Assembly (NCBI GenBank): GCA_963969495.1
Contig: OZ018337.1
Location: 80,648,648 to 80,712,647 of the forward strand
DNA length: 64,000 nt
Direction: 5' to 3'
Origin: Ceratothoa steindachneri
Lineage: Eukaryota; Arthropoda; Malacostraca; Isopoda; Cymothoidae
The translations under genes and the position numbers were made by a program. The notes under the pieces were generated by a model. That model did not search any database, was not told the DNA's origin, and was given only the letters and a program-made list of their open reading frames with translations. Below, in pieces: positions 45,617 to 63,775 of this stretch; position 1 is the stretch's first letter, and the number at the start of each line of letters is the position of its first letter.

Positions 45617-47110
45617 TCACATTCTTGTATCTTTGTGTTTTTTCTTAGTGTTTGCTATTAATTTTGTATATTTTCCTTTTCTTAATAAATATTTTATTCG
45701 GTCAGTTCTGTCGTTTTCCGGTGTTTTTAATGTCTCATTCGGGTGATCATAATTGGGTTTTATACGTAAATCTACTCTTCTTCCCTTTGGTCCCCTTTGT
45801 TTGTAGCACTCGGTAACGGCATGCATTGTCACTTGTCTCCAACCTGGTCCTCGTGCTATTTGGTTGTTGAGTTGTTGAACACATTCTTTAACCATCGAAT
45901 ATATTATTTGGGGCCTCTATGTATGGAGTTATTCTTGGTGAGGCCCGATTTTCCTGGTGCTTTTTGTTTAAAATTTGAGATGGTATTTCTTAGCTCTTCG
46001 GTAGTAACTTTGGCGTTAATTCCTTCATTGGCATATCTTCCTTCTTCTAAGGAATGATGCGAGTAGATCCGTTCTATTTCCTGGATTAATTAATCGATTA
46101 TCTAATTTTAAAATTCCCTATTAAAATTCTCATTCTCCTCTTCACTTATGCAGAGCACTCTTTTCCAGTGTTCCCTGAATAATCTTTCAATCTAGTATTC
46201 CTCTTCACTTATATTTCCATGTCTTTGTTTTCTCTTTTCATTTAGTATTTCCCATTCGTTCTATTTTCTTCCAGAATTCTTGGGGCGTTAGCTCGTTGTC
46301 AAAATTTTGAACGGCAGTGTCCTAGTATTCCTTTTGTCTGTCAGTTATTTATCTTAGCAGTTCTCTCATTTTCGTTCTTAGATTCAAGTATCTTTCCTTT
46401 GTTAGTCAGTTTCTTAGTATATCCTCATTGAATAATAATAATCTTATTGACGTATTATTTGCTTTTATCTTCGGGTCCCGTATGAAATATTTAATTGTTT
46501 TATAAACAGTTCTGGGGCTCGTATGGCTCTATGTGGTTTGTATATACTCGTATGTCCCCATTCTATTGAGTTCGTCGTCGATCTCTTCAAGTGTTGCTTC
46601 ATTGAGTCCATTTGGCACATAATTATCTAATTTCTGTTTGTATTTCGCTGATTCGGCTCTGTGTATGCCTTCCATTTTCTTGCGGGGATCTGAATTGGTT
46701 GCTGATGAATGGTGAGTAGCGCTTCTGTATGATCGTTGCAGATAACATCTATAGGTTTCAAATGATAATTAAATGGCAGATTGTTATTTACAAGGCATAT
46801 GTCTGGTGTTTTTGCTTTACATTTCTGATGAACTTTCGAAAGTCCGGGCCTAGTGGTCTGACTATACATTTATCTATTAGGGTTTGTAGGTCTGCTCCTG
46901 ATTGCTTTGTTTCCTCTGTATCCGGTATGTGGGCATCTTGTATTTAAATCCCCCCATAAACAAGATTGGTAGTCTATTATTAAATATTCTCACAAAGTTG
47001 TATATTTGAAGATTTAGGCACTGAGGCGGTTGATACCGCGTAACAATTATTATGTTGCATAGTTCCATTCTTATCTCGATTGCGAAATAAGATTCGGTTA
47101 TTCCTTGAGG
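45617..47110 (-). pseudogene. Jockey-like LINE endonuclease and N-terminal reverse transcriptase remnant
   Basis: Endonuclease blocks: ELCNIIIVTRYQPP (47068-46877), then KTPDICLVNNNLPFNY and CNDHTEALLTIHQ (46869-46627). Next comes KWKAY, and after about 46090 a reverse-transcriptase start with TTEELRNTISNFKQKAPGKSGLT. The last frame (45895-45617) has NNQIARGPGWRQVT, fitting the segment before the palm. No catalytic DD pair was seen before the similarity fades. Confidence 0.65.
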
Positions 47111-47372
47111 CGTCCTGCAGTCCAGTTCAGTTTTGATAGCTATTGCTGCGCCAGCATGATGTTTGTTCGTATGACCAGTGGCTATTCTTTCAGAGTTATG
47201 TACTTATCTTAATGTTTTCCGTTTCAAGGTTTAACCCGTGTTCAGAGATTAGTATTAAATCCGGATCGATTTATCTTAATATGTTTTCAAATATGCTTTC
47301 TTATCTTTCCATCCATTGGTATTTATTTGTAATAATCGTAGTTTGCTTCCTTCCATGATCGTTGTTTGACTT

Positions 47373-48720
47373 TTAACGGTTGTTGTATTTTGGGTGAGTG
47401 GAGTATACTAGGGTCTTTTTAACGGTACCTTTTCCTGACCGTTTTTCTCTTTCTTCCCATTCTTCCTGAAATTTGTTTTTGTTTTTTTGCTGATTCGCAT
47501 TTACGGGTAGATGGAGCGGGCGTTGTTTCTCTTGGAGAGTGGTCCGTGGTTTTCTTTTTATGTTTTGGTGTCTTGCGTCTTGATTCTTGGGCATCTTCGA
47601 TGTTTGATTCGTCATTGCTTATTTCTATTTTTATTATGTTTCTTGAATAACTACCTTACTTGTTTCTTCCGAGATCTTTACGTTAAAGATATCTGAGGAA
47701 TCTTCTTTCTTCGGGAATTTCATCGGTTCGAGAGTTTTCATTTAGCATGGAATTTAATGTGGTTGCGTATGTACCTGGTTGTGCTATATTCATAACGTGT
47801 GAGTGTAGAATACACCTTAGGATTTTAAAATTCAGGGTTTCGTCGTTCATTTGTGTGGTCTCGCTGGTGTTCTTTGATGCTGCTGCGTAGGGGATTTTAT
47901 TTGTTTGTTTCCTTAGTTGGCCTTTTGTTTCTTTCTTCTGATTATTTCTCTCCTTTTTAGCCTTTAATCTATCCTTGCTGGCCACGCTGATGCACATTTT
48001 GATGGTATTCATGAATTTTCTCCAAGTGTAATCACCACTGCATTCTGAGAATTTTTTTTTATCTTTGGTAGGGCACTTGGTGGTAGTGTGGTCTCCCATT
48101 TTGTAGTACTGGAAGCACATCTAGATACTAATGTATTGATCTCTCTTTATGTTTATTGCAGGTATCCTCGTGTTATAGGCAAGCAGTCCTTTTTCAAGGG
48201 CTTTAGGTGCGATCTCGGTTGATTCACAAAGGATTTTAAAGACGTGTGTGTGTTTCCTGTTTATTATAACGTCGCGTATTTCCAGCCATTGTTGTCGTTT
48301 TTGTAGTTCCTATCTATGTTATTCTGGGGTGTGTTCGCCTACTTATGACTCAAACTTGGGCACACAATGCTTCGGCTGGCTAAAATCTGGGGGAAACTCT
48401 GATAAAAGCTGATAAAAGCAGAAGTTCCACGTCGTTGTTATCCCGCATATGACATAGAATCCGTTTGGTGTTTCTATGCATTTGATTAAGGCGATCTGAA
48501 GGACTAAATATACTTTGTGCGACATCTTGAAGTTTCAGTTTAGTCCCGTTTAGTAATATCCTTCCTGCGTGGGGGCGCACATACCCTGACCACCCTACCT
48601 AAATTGGCATAGCCCTATAAGCAATCCTGCAGTCAGGTTTAAGGTCGTGACCTATAATCAGGGTCCTTCTCTGGCCCCCTAATGTGGTCTCCAGGAGTTC
48701 ACTACGCCCTACTAATGACT
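47373..48720 (-). pseudogene. Jockey-like LINE ORF1 remnant with altered zinc knuckle
   Basis: From 48120 the frame begins CFQYYKMGDHTTTKC, a retroviral-type CX2CX4HX4C knuckle whose second Cys is Tyr, followed by a second Cys-containing segment (CSGDYTWRK). Further 5' (48720-48350) frames show GTKLKLQDVAQSIF. Downstream, 47615-47373 is a Lys/Gln-rich basic tail. ORF1 products of this type bind the element's RNA. Broken in several frames. Confidence 0.6.
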
Positions 48721-50146
<1,426 letters not shown>

Positions 50147-50239
50147 AATTGGCTTAATCGAAAGACTTTTTATGTTCTCAATATCTTTCCAACTCGCGGA
50201 ATTCCGAAAAATAAATCGGTCTTTAAGATATAATAAAAA

Positions 50240-50956
50240 AATGATCGCAATAGTGATCACATAGGGATTTAGCTCAATGATTGCAATAGTGATCACATAG
50301 GGATTTAGCTCAATGATCGCAATAGTGATCACAGAGTGATTTAGCTCAATGATCGCAATAGTGATCATAGAGGGATTTAGCTCAATGATCGCAATAATGA
50401 TCACAGAGGGATTTAGCTCAATGATCGCAATAATGATCACAGAGGGATTTAGCTCAATGATCGCAATAGTGATCGCAGAGGGGTTAGCTCAATGATCGCA
50501 ATAATGATCACAGAGGGATTTAGTTCAATGATCGCAATAGTGATCATAGAGGGATTTAGCTCAATGATCGCAATAGTGATCACAGAGGGATTTAGCTCAA
50601 TGATCGCAATAGTGATCGCAGAGGGATTTAGCTCAATGATCGCAATAATGATCACAGAGGGATTTAGCTCAATGATCGCAATAGTGATCGCAGAGGGGTT
50701 AGCTCAATGATCGCAATAATGATCACAGAGGGATTTAGCTCAATGATCGCAATAGTGATCGCAGAGGGATTTAGCTCAATGATCGCAATAATGATCACAG
50801 AGGGATTTAGCTCAATGATCGCAATAGTGATCGCAGAGGGGTTAGCTCAATGATCGCAATAATGATCACAGAGGGATTTAGTTCAATGATCGCAATAGTG
50901 ATCACAGAGGTATTTAGCTCAATGATCGCAATAGTGATAACAGAGGGATTTAGTTC
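50240..50956. repeat. 36-bp minisatellite, about 20 units
   Basis: The unit is AATGATCGCAATAGTGATCA followed by CAGAGGGATTTAGCTC. Because 36 is a multiple of three, both strands show long repetitive frames (plus MIAIVITEGFSS, minus IIELNPSVITIA), which are by-products. The unit contains the inverted pair TGATC...GATCA. Variant units (GGGGTTAGCTC, AATAATGATCA, GTGATCGCA) recur in runs, e.g. 50460-50700 and 50690-50850, suggesting block duplication. Confidence 0.96.
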
Positions 50957-51082
50957 GTACTTTAATTGCAATTTACACTCGTTTGGATGAATCTTTTTTT
51001 CATCCTCTCGAGGAGGTTTGCAAATGCTCTACTTGTTATAACATTCTTTCTCACTTTTCCCTCATATCTTTCAATCTATTTT

Positions 51083-51365
51083 TAGTCGCGTGTAGGCGAC
51101 TCTATAAGTTAGTATGTGCGTCGTAAGTAGTCGGTCGGATGGTAACCATTTTACTTTTCAATGAGTCTTTTGGCAACAACATCGTAACTATTCGGCCGAT
51201 TCTAACTAAATTTGAAACCCTTATGTTGTTTAACACTTTCTTTCGAATTATATAATTGCCAAGGTCCTTTCAATATTAGGCTAGTAATTATTAAAAGAAA
51301 ACTAACTATGAATCGGATTGCAGCACTTGTTGAAAAAATTGAAGGTCATAAGTCAGAATAATTGA
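51083..51365 (-). repeat. Dispersed repeat with 122-bp internal units, copy 5 (1 unit)
   Basis: Begins TAGTCGCGTGTAGGCGACTC, a clear terminal hairpin (AGTCGC / GCGACT), then GGTAACCATTTTACTTTTCA, one unit, and the unique end GGTCATAAGTCAGAATAATT. This is the best-preserved terminus of the family. Confidence 0.85.
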
Positions 51366-52279
51366 GAGACAAGAACAAGATCTATTGTTTTTGTTCTTGT
51401 CTTTCATACAGTTCCATTTTTACTGAGTTGACATAGATTAGCCGGATTACACTTCAACTTATATCTTCTAAAGGTTGATTTTTAATTAGCGATTAAATTT
51501 ACTTTTATTTCATCTTTACCACAATGATCCATGTAATGTTTCAGTTTATTGTTTGTTTACAATGAATTTATTCACTATTATGAAGTTACACTCAAATTTT
51601 CCCTGTCTCCTCTTCTACAATTTAGATAAACATTGATTATAGCGTGCGGTGAATTGCAAGCGACCGGCTTAAAAGCTTCAATTGAATGAGTTTCTTTTGA
51701 AACAGGATAGCGCAGTCAATACGTCGCTCGCCAATGGTGATCCAGCGAAGCAGGAAGCCGTGAGCAACTTGCCTCACGCTAATTTTGGTTTTTATTTTTC
51801 TTGTCTCTTTTCCTACACCCCTCTATCTAAAATATATTTTTTTAAAGCACTTTCCATTTCTTTCTTGCAGTAAGTAGTCTTTCCCCTGGCTAGATTGATA
51901 CGACGCTATTAACTAGCATTCATTTCCTCTTCTAAATTTAAGAAATATCTCTCATAGCTATTATTGTTCATTTAAACATATTAAAATGTATGAAATAATT
52001 GAAAAAAGTGGATATGAAATATTTTCAAAACCTACCCTTTTTCTAAAAAAAAAAATGCTCAGGCAAAATCCAGACAGTTAAACTAGATCATCTTGTTTGT
52101 ATTTGCGTGATTATGTATTTCAATGTTAAAATACTCCCATAGTAGATTTACTGGTCTATTCGGTTGTAACTGATGGTTTGGGAATGGTTTCTCTTGAATA
52201 AAACATCCACAGAAAAGGGTTTAAGAAAGGAAACATACACTTAGTGAGTCAATCTCAGCAGTTGGAGATAATCTTGATT
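51366..52279. other. Unassigned; one weak plus-strand exon candidate
   Basis: At about 51704 CTTTTGAAACAG|GATAGC is an acceptor-like site followed by a protein-like stretch (DSAVNTSLANGDPAKQEA) and GCC|GTGAGC. No family was recognised, so I do not call it a gene. Confidence 0.3.
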
Positions 52280-53900
52280 AACACTTCTCGTAATTTGCTA
52301 CATGGTATTCCTGCAAATAAACACTTCTACTAATTTGCTACATGGTATTCTTGCAACTCAACACTTCTCGTAATTTGCTACATTGGTATCTTTGCAACTC
52401 AACACTTCTCGTAAGTTGCTACATGGTTTTCCTGCAACTCAACACTTCTCGTAATTTGCTACATGGTATTCCTGCAACTCAACACTTCTCGTAATTTGCT
52501 ACATCTTTGCAACTCAACACTTCTCGTAATTTGCTACATGGTATTCCCACAAATCAACACTTCTCGTAATTTGCTACATAGTATTCCTCCAAATCAACAC
52601 TTCTCGTAATTTGCTACATATTTTCAACTCAACACTTCTCGCAATTTGCTACATAGTATTCCTGCAAATCCACACTTCTCGTAATTTGCTACATGGTATT
52701 CCTGCAACCCAACACTTCTCGTAACTTGCTACATGGTATCTTTCCAACTCAACACTTTTCGTAAGTTGCTATATGGTACCTTTTCAACTCAACACTTCTC
52801 GTAATTTGTTACAGGGTATTCCTGTAAATCAACACTTTTCGTAATTTGCTTCATGGTATTCATGCAAATCAACACTTCTCGTAACTCGCTACGTGATATT
52901 CATGCAAATCAACACTTTTTTTAATTTGCTCCATGGTATTCTTGCAAATCAACACTTCTCGTAATTTGCTACATTGTATTCCTGCAAATCAACACTTCTT
53001 TTAATTTGCTACATGGTATTCCTGCAAATCAACACTTATCGTAATTTTATACATGGTATCTTTGCAACTCGACACTTCTCGTAATTTGCTACATGGTATT
53101 CCTGCAACTCAACACTTCTCGTAATTTGCTACATGGTATATTTGCAACTCAACACTTCTAGTAATTTGCTTGATGGTATTGCTGCAAATTAACACTTCTC
53201 CTAATTTACTACATGTATTCCTGGAAATAAACACTTCTCTTAATTTGCTACATGGTATTCCTGCAAATCCACACTTCTCGAAATTTGCTACATGGTATCG
53301 TTGCATCTCACCATTTCTCGTAATTTGATGTATTGTATCCTTGCATCTCACAGCTTCTCGTAATTCACTGCATGGTATCGTTGTATATCAACAGTTCTCG
53401 TAAGTTGCTACATGGTATCCTTACAATTCCACACTTATCATAATTTTTATATGGTATCCTTGCAACTCAACACTTCTCGTAATTTGCTACATGGTATCTT
53501 TGCAACTCAACACTTCTAGTAATTTGCTTGATGGTATTCCTGCAATCAACACTTCTCCTAATTTGCTACATGGAATTCCTGGAAATAAACACTTCTCGTA
53601 ATTTGCTACATGGTTTTCCTGCAAATCCACACTTCTCGAAATTTGCTACATGGTATCGTTTCATCTCACCATTTCTCTTAATTTGTTGTATTGTATCCTT
53701 GCATCTGACAGCTTCTCGCAATTTACTGCATGGTATCGTTGCATCTCAACAGTTCTCGTAATGTGCTACATGGTATCCTTACAACTCAACACTTCTCGTA
53801 ATTTGTTTTATGGTATCCTTGCAACTCAACACTTCCCGTAATTTGCTGTATGGTATTGTTGCATGATATTTGGGTAATTTGCAATATTGTAGCATTGCAA
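52280..53900. repeat. 40-bp minisatellite, about 40 diverged units
   Basis: The consensus unit is AACACTTCTCGTAATTTGCT then ACATGGTATTCCTGCAACTC. Units differ by substitutions and small indels (some lack GGTATT). A longer block of several units recurs: 53107-53340 and 53485-53710 share the order CTAGTAATTTGCTTGATGG, CTCCTAATTT, GGAAATAAACACTTCTC, ATCTCACCATTTCTC. Divergence is much higher than in the 38-bp array. Confidence 0.95.
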
Positions 53901-54244
53901 CTCATTTTAACTAATGACTATAGATGACTATAGATGACATGCAACTGAATAATTATCTCTGATGATGAATGATTATGACTATATATGAATAAATCAAATT
54001 CAATATTAAATTTACTCATTGTTGTGTATAATATGAACTTTTCACAAACGAGGTAGATTTTCGAAATGTCGAGATTAAAGAAACTTCTTTTAACGTCTGA
54101 TCTGACCTTCCTTGTGTGGACCAGGGACTGGTGTTAGAAATTACGTCCTCACATGGTTTCTAGCATGCATTGCCTTTAAACTGACAATTGTAACATTCAC
54201 TGTGGCCAAAGGGGTTAGTAGAATGACCGTATAATCAGCCTTTG
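53901..54244. other. Unassigned AT-rich sequence
   Basis: No feature seen. Confidence 0.4.

Positions 54245-56094
<1,850 letters not shown>

Positions 56095-56140
<46 letters not shown>
56095..56140. repeat. (TA)n tract between 5' LTR and internal region
   Basis: A 46-base alternating run sits between the CA end of the LTR and CTATTTAAATTTGGTATC. An intact element would normally have its primer-binding site within a few bases of the LTR. Confidence 0.9.
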
Positions 56141-56141
<1 letters not shown>

Positions 56142-56150
56142 TATTTAAAT

Positions 56151-56165
56151 TTGGTATCAAGTGTG
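56151..56165 (+). promoter_or_regulatory. Possible primer-binding site
   Basis: TTGGTATCAAGTGTG has the TGG start expected of a tRNA-complementary site. The LTR at 20.1-21.7 kb has TGGTGTCAGGTT in the equivalent place. The priming tRNA was not identified. Confidence 0.4.
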
Positions 56166-56499
56166 TAAGGTTTAATGCTATATCTTTGCAAACACTGGTT
56201 TCAGTCGAGTAAAGCATAGTGTTATTCGTTATAATAATAGAGTATAGTAGTTCCCTTTTGTTTTAACGATTACTATCCCCTTTTTTTTGGAAACTAAAGA
56301 AGCTGGAGTAGCTCAAGGAACTGTTATAATAATTTGTTGTGTTTTTTTTTTTGTGTGATTTTAGTCAGTGGTTATTTAGATCGAGAAACCAAGTACGAAT
56401 AGGTCAGTGCCCATATTTAGGTAGGCTAAGTCTCTAGAAGGCATAATTCTTGTTGCAAGGAATTTTAGTTGGTTGACTATTGCGCTCCCAAGTGCAAAG

Positions 56500-57560
56500 A
56501 TGACTCAGTTCGAAATCTTTAAAGCGCAAGGAGAATCCTTGGGACTTTCCGGAAATGAACTAATTGAGTACGTTCAAGAGGAGCAAAGAACAGAAAGAGA
56601 AAGAGAAATCCAACGAGAAGAAAGAGAAAGAGAATTTCAACGAGAAGAAAGAGAAAGAGAGACTCAACGAGAAGAAAGAGAGGAACGGAAAAGACAAGCT
56701 GAGCTTCACCATCAGATTGAATTAGCTCGTGTTGAAGCAGAAATACAGTCAGCCAGTTCACGTTCGGAAGCTTCCCCCCCAATCTCCCACTAAAGCTCCC
56801 TAATTTCAGGGGTGGAGAGGATTTCGGAGCATTTTTAGCCCACTTCGAAAAGATCCTCGAAATCAATAACATGGATCTGGAGGCTGAAGGTGTAGCCAGA
56901 TTACTTCCCTTGTTAAATTGTAAATTGCGCGAAATTTTTATATCTTTACCATCTGAATGTACAATTAACTACAGCACCTTAAAAGCTGAGTTATTGGCCG
57001 CCCATAATATGACTCCCGATTTCTACCGCCAAGAATTTCGAGTAGATCGTATTAAACCCGGACAGACGTTCCGTCAATTCGGATACATTCTTCAGAGGAA
57101 TTTTAAATTAGGGTTAGAATCCTCAAAGGTTGATCCTAACTACGAGTCCTTAACAGACTTCGTGTTGCGGGATCAATTTTTGGCGTCTCTTCCGACGGAG
57201 ATCCGCGCGTTCGTCAAGGATCGTCGGTGCCAGACCTTTAAAGAATGTACCGAAGAAGCGGATGTCTATGCCGCAAGCCATAATTTATACCTAAAGGAGA
57301 ATCGAACTTCTCACCAATCCCCCTACAAGGAAAGAAGGAAGGATTCACGCCCCTTCACCGGAAAGCCGACGAAGTTTCCGAGCCCCGTAAAACCCTAAAA
57401 CTTCATTCTCCAAAACCAACAACGGGACTCCAAACCTCCAGTTAAGATTTTTCCTCCATCTCTATTCCCGAAGCTACCAATCATATGCTTCACCTGTGGT
57501 GTAGAAAACCACATGAGCTGGAATTGCCCCCAAAATTCTAGGCTTAAAAGCGGACCAGCC
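56500..57560 (+). pseudogene. Gypsy gag: charged N-terminus, capsid-like region, zinc knuckle
   Basis: ATG at 56500 begins MTQFEIFKAQGESLGLSG, followed by a Glu/Arg coiled-coil tract built from about four short ERERE..QREE repeats. At a run of eight C near 56776 the frame changes and continues as a capsid-like region (FRGGEDFGAFLAHFEKILE, then FRQFGYILQRNFK and the DQFLASLPTEIRAFV block typical of Gypsy gag). A TAA at 57396-57398 interrupts the frame, which resumes to CFTCGVENHMSWNC, a CX2CX4HX4C RNA-binding knuckle at about 57490-57530. Gag would package element RNA; this copy is interrupted twice. Confidence 0.85.
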
Positions 57561-59196
57561 CACCAAGTTCACCAGATTAATGCCACCACGGCTTCCCCGG
57601 TGGTGCAGACCCAAGCAGCAACTTCTCCCCCTCCGTCAGGCCACCAGGTAAATTTTATTTTTGATAAAAGTTCATCAGGAACTTTGAAATTTGAGGAGGG
57701 CAGCGTGAACTGCTGCCAAGTATCGACTCTCGTCAGGGACACAGGATGTACGTGTTTCATCGTGTCCGACGAGCTCCTTCTCCCAGTGGACCCTAACCAC
57801 AAAAAACTTGCGGTGGTACATGACTACCTTGGGCGGGCGAACCAATTCCCCATCGTTAGATGTTACCTGCAGTGTCAATATTATGATGGTTGGGCTGAAG
57901 TCATTTCAGCACCCATACAATTCTGTTCCGTACTTATAGGACAGAGCCCCAAAGTAAGTTCCGACCCTGTGTCTCAGGCCGCCCTTCCTCGAGGCCGAGC
58001 TAAGAAAGAAGCCCAGGAGCCCGTCCCCATCAGAACCCCGATACCGTCCGATTTCTCGGAGACCTTTAACCAGGACTTTAGGACGGCACAAAAGGAGTGT
58101 GAATCACTATCACCCTTAGGTGACAAGGCCCAAGACAAGGACACGGAGACTGTCCGTGGACCCAAAGAAAAAAAGTACCCCCAACGCGCCCATGGAGATA
58201 CGTTCGTAGCACTGGACGAAACATCGGCGCTTGAAGAAGATTACCCCGCGGAGTCCCTTAATGTAATACAGACAGTGTGCATCCAACCTGATGCCGATTA
58301 CCCTCCTCCTTCCCTACCGGGCGAGTCTTTTGAACCCTCTGACCTGGATATTGACGCGCAGCTGACACCACATCGAAAGAGTCAGCTACAAGAACTATTT
58401 GAATGGAGTCACCATTTAACCACCCTATTAGCTCTTTTCGAGCGACTGCGCGAAAAATGGCCTCACCAATGGCCCCAGCAAATGCCATTTTGCCCACGAA
58501 ACCATAAAATACTTGGGTTTCAAAATAGGACAAAGCAAGTTGGGTTCCCAAGAGGACAAGATTAAGGCAATCGCCGACATGCCCCTCCCGATTACAAAGA
58601 AGCAATTAAGATCGTTCCTAGGATCAGCTTCTTACTATCGGCGATTTGTTCCAAATTTTGCTGCAATTTCGGCGCCCCTCTGCTCCCTTTTAAAAAAGAA
58701 TTCCCCCGATCGTCTACGTTGGAATGATGTCGCTGTTTCCCATTTTAATCAGCTGAAGAGTAAGCTCATTTCTGCCCCCATTTTAAAGTTGCCCAACCCG
58801 GAAAAATCCTTTGGGATTAAGACCGACCCGAGCAACGAGGGCATTGGAGGTATACTCCTTCAATACGAGGATGACGGAACGAGTCATCCAGTTGCATATG
58901 CTAGTCGCCAATTATTACCACGAGAAAAGAGATATGCCACTATATAGAAGGAAGCTCTATCAATTATCTGGGTTATAGAGAAATTCAAAATGTACTTGAT
59001 AGGAAAAGAATTTCAGATAGAAACCGACCACCGTTCGTTAGCCTATATTAGGAATGTGTGACACTCCAACGGCCGAATTATGCGCTGGAGTTTACTCTTG
59101 CAAGAGTATCAATGTAAAATAAATGATATAAAAGGTTCCGATAACCAGGTCGCTGACGCACTCAGTAGGAATGCGTTACCGAATAGCGTAGAGTAA
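57561..59196 (+). pseudogene. Gypsy pol: protease, reverse transcriptase end, RNase H (core and integrase missing)
   Basis: In frame with gag, protease shows VRDTGCTCFIVSD (catalytic Asp of DTG) and later CSVLIGQ. A long linker ends at PHRKSQLQELFEW, where reverse transcriptase should begin. The text jumps at once to HHLTTLLALFERLREK, which follows the catalytic YxDD in intact elements, so the fingers and palm are deleted. The frame then changes near 58500; the thumb and RNase H follow (RSFLGSASYYRRFVPNF, IKTDPSNEGIGG, YASRQLLPREKRYAT, ETDHRSLAYI, GSDNQVADALSRN). Stops: TAG 58945-58947, TGA 59059-59061. It ends at TAA 59194-59196 with no integrase. Confidence 0.88.
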
Positions 59197-59564
59197 TTGT
59201 ATTCGTAGGATTAGGATCTCCATGTATGTATATACCGTCTTGTACGACTTAAATTAGATTCTCTTGTAAGATTATTAGTTAATGTATATGTCTGAATTTT
59301 GTAACGCTCAATGTCTATTTTTTTTTTGTATGTATATATATTTGTACCCATTAAATTACGTATAAATTATTTTGTCCCATATGTACTAATTTTATATCAT
59401 TTCATTGTTCCATATGATCAAAATAATCATATTTTTCGAGGTAATACTAGTTAGGTGCATGAAGGTACGGTTGGTACAAGAAAACGAGTTCCCCACAACG
59501 GAGCTCTAACGTTGTCCCTTCTCTCTTTTTTTTCGAAGTGACAACTTCCCCCGGAATTGAGGGG
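59197..59564 (+). other. Gypsy 3' untranslated region and polypurine tract
   Basis: 370 bases without coding capacity between pol and the 3' LTR, where integrase would normally be encoded upstream. The last bases GGAATTGAGGGG directly before the LTR are purine-rich and fit a plus-strand primer. Confidence 0.7.
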
Positions 59565-62465
<2,901 letters not shown>

Positions 62466-63764
62466 AAATGTAATTTAATCTGGTCAGTCCCGATCTGTCT
62501 GGGGCTCTCTGTCGGAAGTTTTTTATGGTTTCTTTTAATTCCTCAGATGTAATGATTGCATCTATTCCGTCGTTGTTATTTCTCCTTTCCTCGACAAAGT
62601 CGAAGGGGCATGTTTTCTCGATCGCCCCATTGAGTTCGTCCACGATCTGATGTTCGAATTCAATGTTATGGTTCTCATTCTCTTCTTCGCTAATTTTGAA
62701 TACATTTCCCCAGTGCTCTCTAAATAATGCCTCTATTTCTTCCTCATCTTCTAAAATGTTGTTCCCTGCATCCTTAATTTTTATTTTATCCCTTGTTGTC
62801 CGTGTCTTTAATCTGTTGTTATGTTTCCAAAATTTCCTTGGTGATGTTTCCACATCTATTTTCTCGATGTGCTGATCCCATTTATCTTTCGGTTTTCATA
62901 AATTAGTACTATGAGTTCTCTTTTCTCTCTCCTGAGTGCGTTGTATGCTCCCCTTGATGTTCCGAATCTTCTTATATGTTCTGCCGCCCGGCCGTTCTCC
63001 TCGCTCAAAGCCACCATTCTTGGTGTTCACCTAAAGTGTTTAATGGTTTGTAACGAGTTAATGGGGACGGCCCCCTTCTCTTCCCTTTTAATTTCTTCTC
63101 TGATCCTATCCAACCCCCCGTCCATTTCCTCTAGAGTGGCTTCCCCGAGCGGGCTGGGCACGTACGTCTGGAGCAATTCTTTGTACTTATCCCAATCCGC
63201 TCTATGGTACGCCTTCCATTTCTTCGAAGTGATTTGTATTGGATTCTTGTTTATGTGCATTAGAGTCGCAGTGTGGTCACTGCAAGGAACATCCACTGGT
63301 TCCATAAAATAGTCAAAGGGCAGATTGAAGTTAGCCATGCAGATGTCCGGTGTGGTTGCGTGTTCTCTTTGTAAGTATGTAGGGAAATTGAGTTCCAGTC
63401 TTTGCAGTATACGTCTATTGATAAGCGTGTTAAGTTGTCTTCCGACTCTGTTTGTATTTCTATACCCAGAAGCCCCGCAATGGGTGTTTAAATTGCCCAT
63501 CAAAATGACCGGTATCCTATAGTTGAAGAGTTAAGTAAAGTTTTGTACCGGTAATTGGGGGCGCCTGGGTGGCTGGTATCCAGTTGCGACAATTATGTTG
63601 CTTAATTCCATTTTAATTTCTATAGCTAAATATGAATCTACCAATCTTTGTATTGTTTTGTACTGCAATCCTTGCTTGACCGCTATTGCCGATCCGTCGT
63701 GTGTTTCTCCTGAAGGATTTGTGTTAATAACATGAAAATGGATTTTAGCCGTGTTTATGTGCAA
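62466..63764 (-). pseudogene. Jockey-like LINE ORF2 remnant: endonuclease and start of reverse transcriptase
   Basis: Endonuclease: THDGSAIAVKQGL, YLAIEIKMELSNIIVATGYQ (63764-63531), then MGNLNTHCGASGY, TTPDICMANFNLPFDYFM and CSDHTATLMHI (63503-63027), where GNLNTH stands for the usual GDFNxxH. The reverse transcriptase linker follows (FWKHNNRLKTRT, DAGNNILEDEEEIEALFREHW) and the first motif ELKETIKNFRQRAPDRSGLT (62853-62449). Frame changes separate the three frames. The sequence ends before the palm. It has fewer lesions than the copy at 45-48 kb. Confidence 0.85.
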
Positions 63765-63775
63765 ATGGTTTAAAC
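62466..63775 (-). mobile_element. Jockey-like LINE fragment, interrupted by or joined to the Penelope-like element
   Basis: Endonuclease and the first part of reverse transcriptase of the same family as 45290-48720. The 5' end stops inside the endonuclease near 63775, and the 3' end is cut at 62465 by the Penelope-like sequence. Both elements have the same orientation. Confidence 0.8.

Larger units (their letters stand above)
45290..48720 (-). mobile_element. Jockey-like LINE, decayed, with ORF1 and ORF2 remnants
   Basis: The minus strand is A-rich, and its frames fall in LINE order from 48720 to 45290: an ORF1-like part, a zinc-knuckle region, a basic linker, endonuclease, and the beginning of reverse transcriptase. 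It is the same family as the copy at 62466-63775 (shared phrases TPDIC, SDHT/NDHT, KKWKAY/RKWKAY, YQPP). Many stops and frame changes; the reverse transcriptase catalytic block was not found, so the copy is 3'-decayed or truncated. Confidence 0.75.

Noticed and set aside
53109..53841. Repetitive ORFs (ATCYMVSLQ-type) at 53.1-53.8 kb
   Set aside because: By-products of the 40-bp minisatellite.
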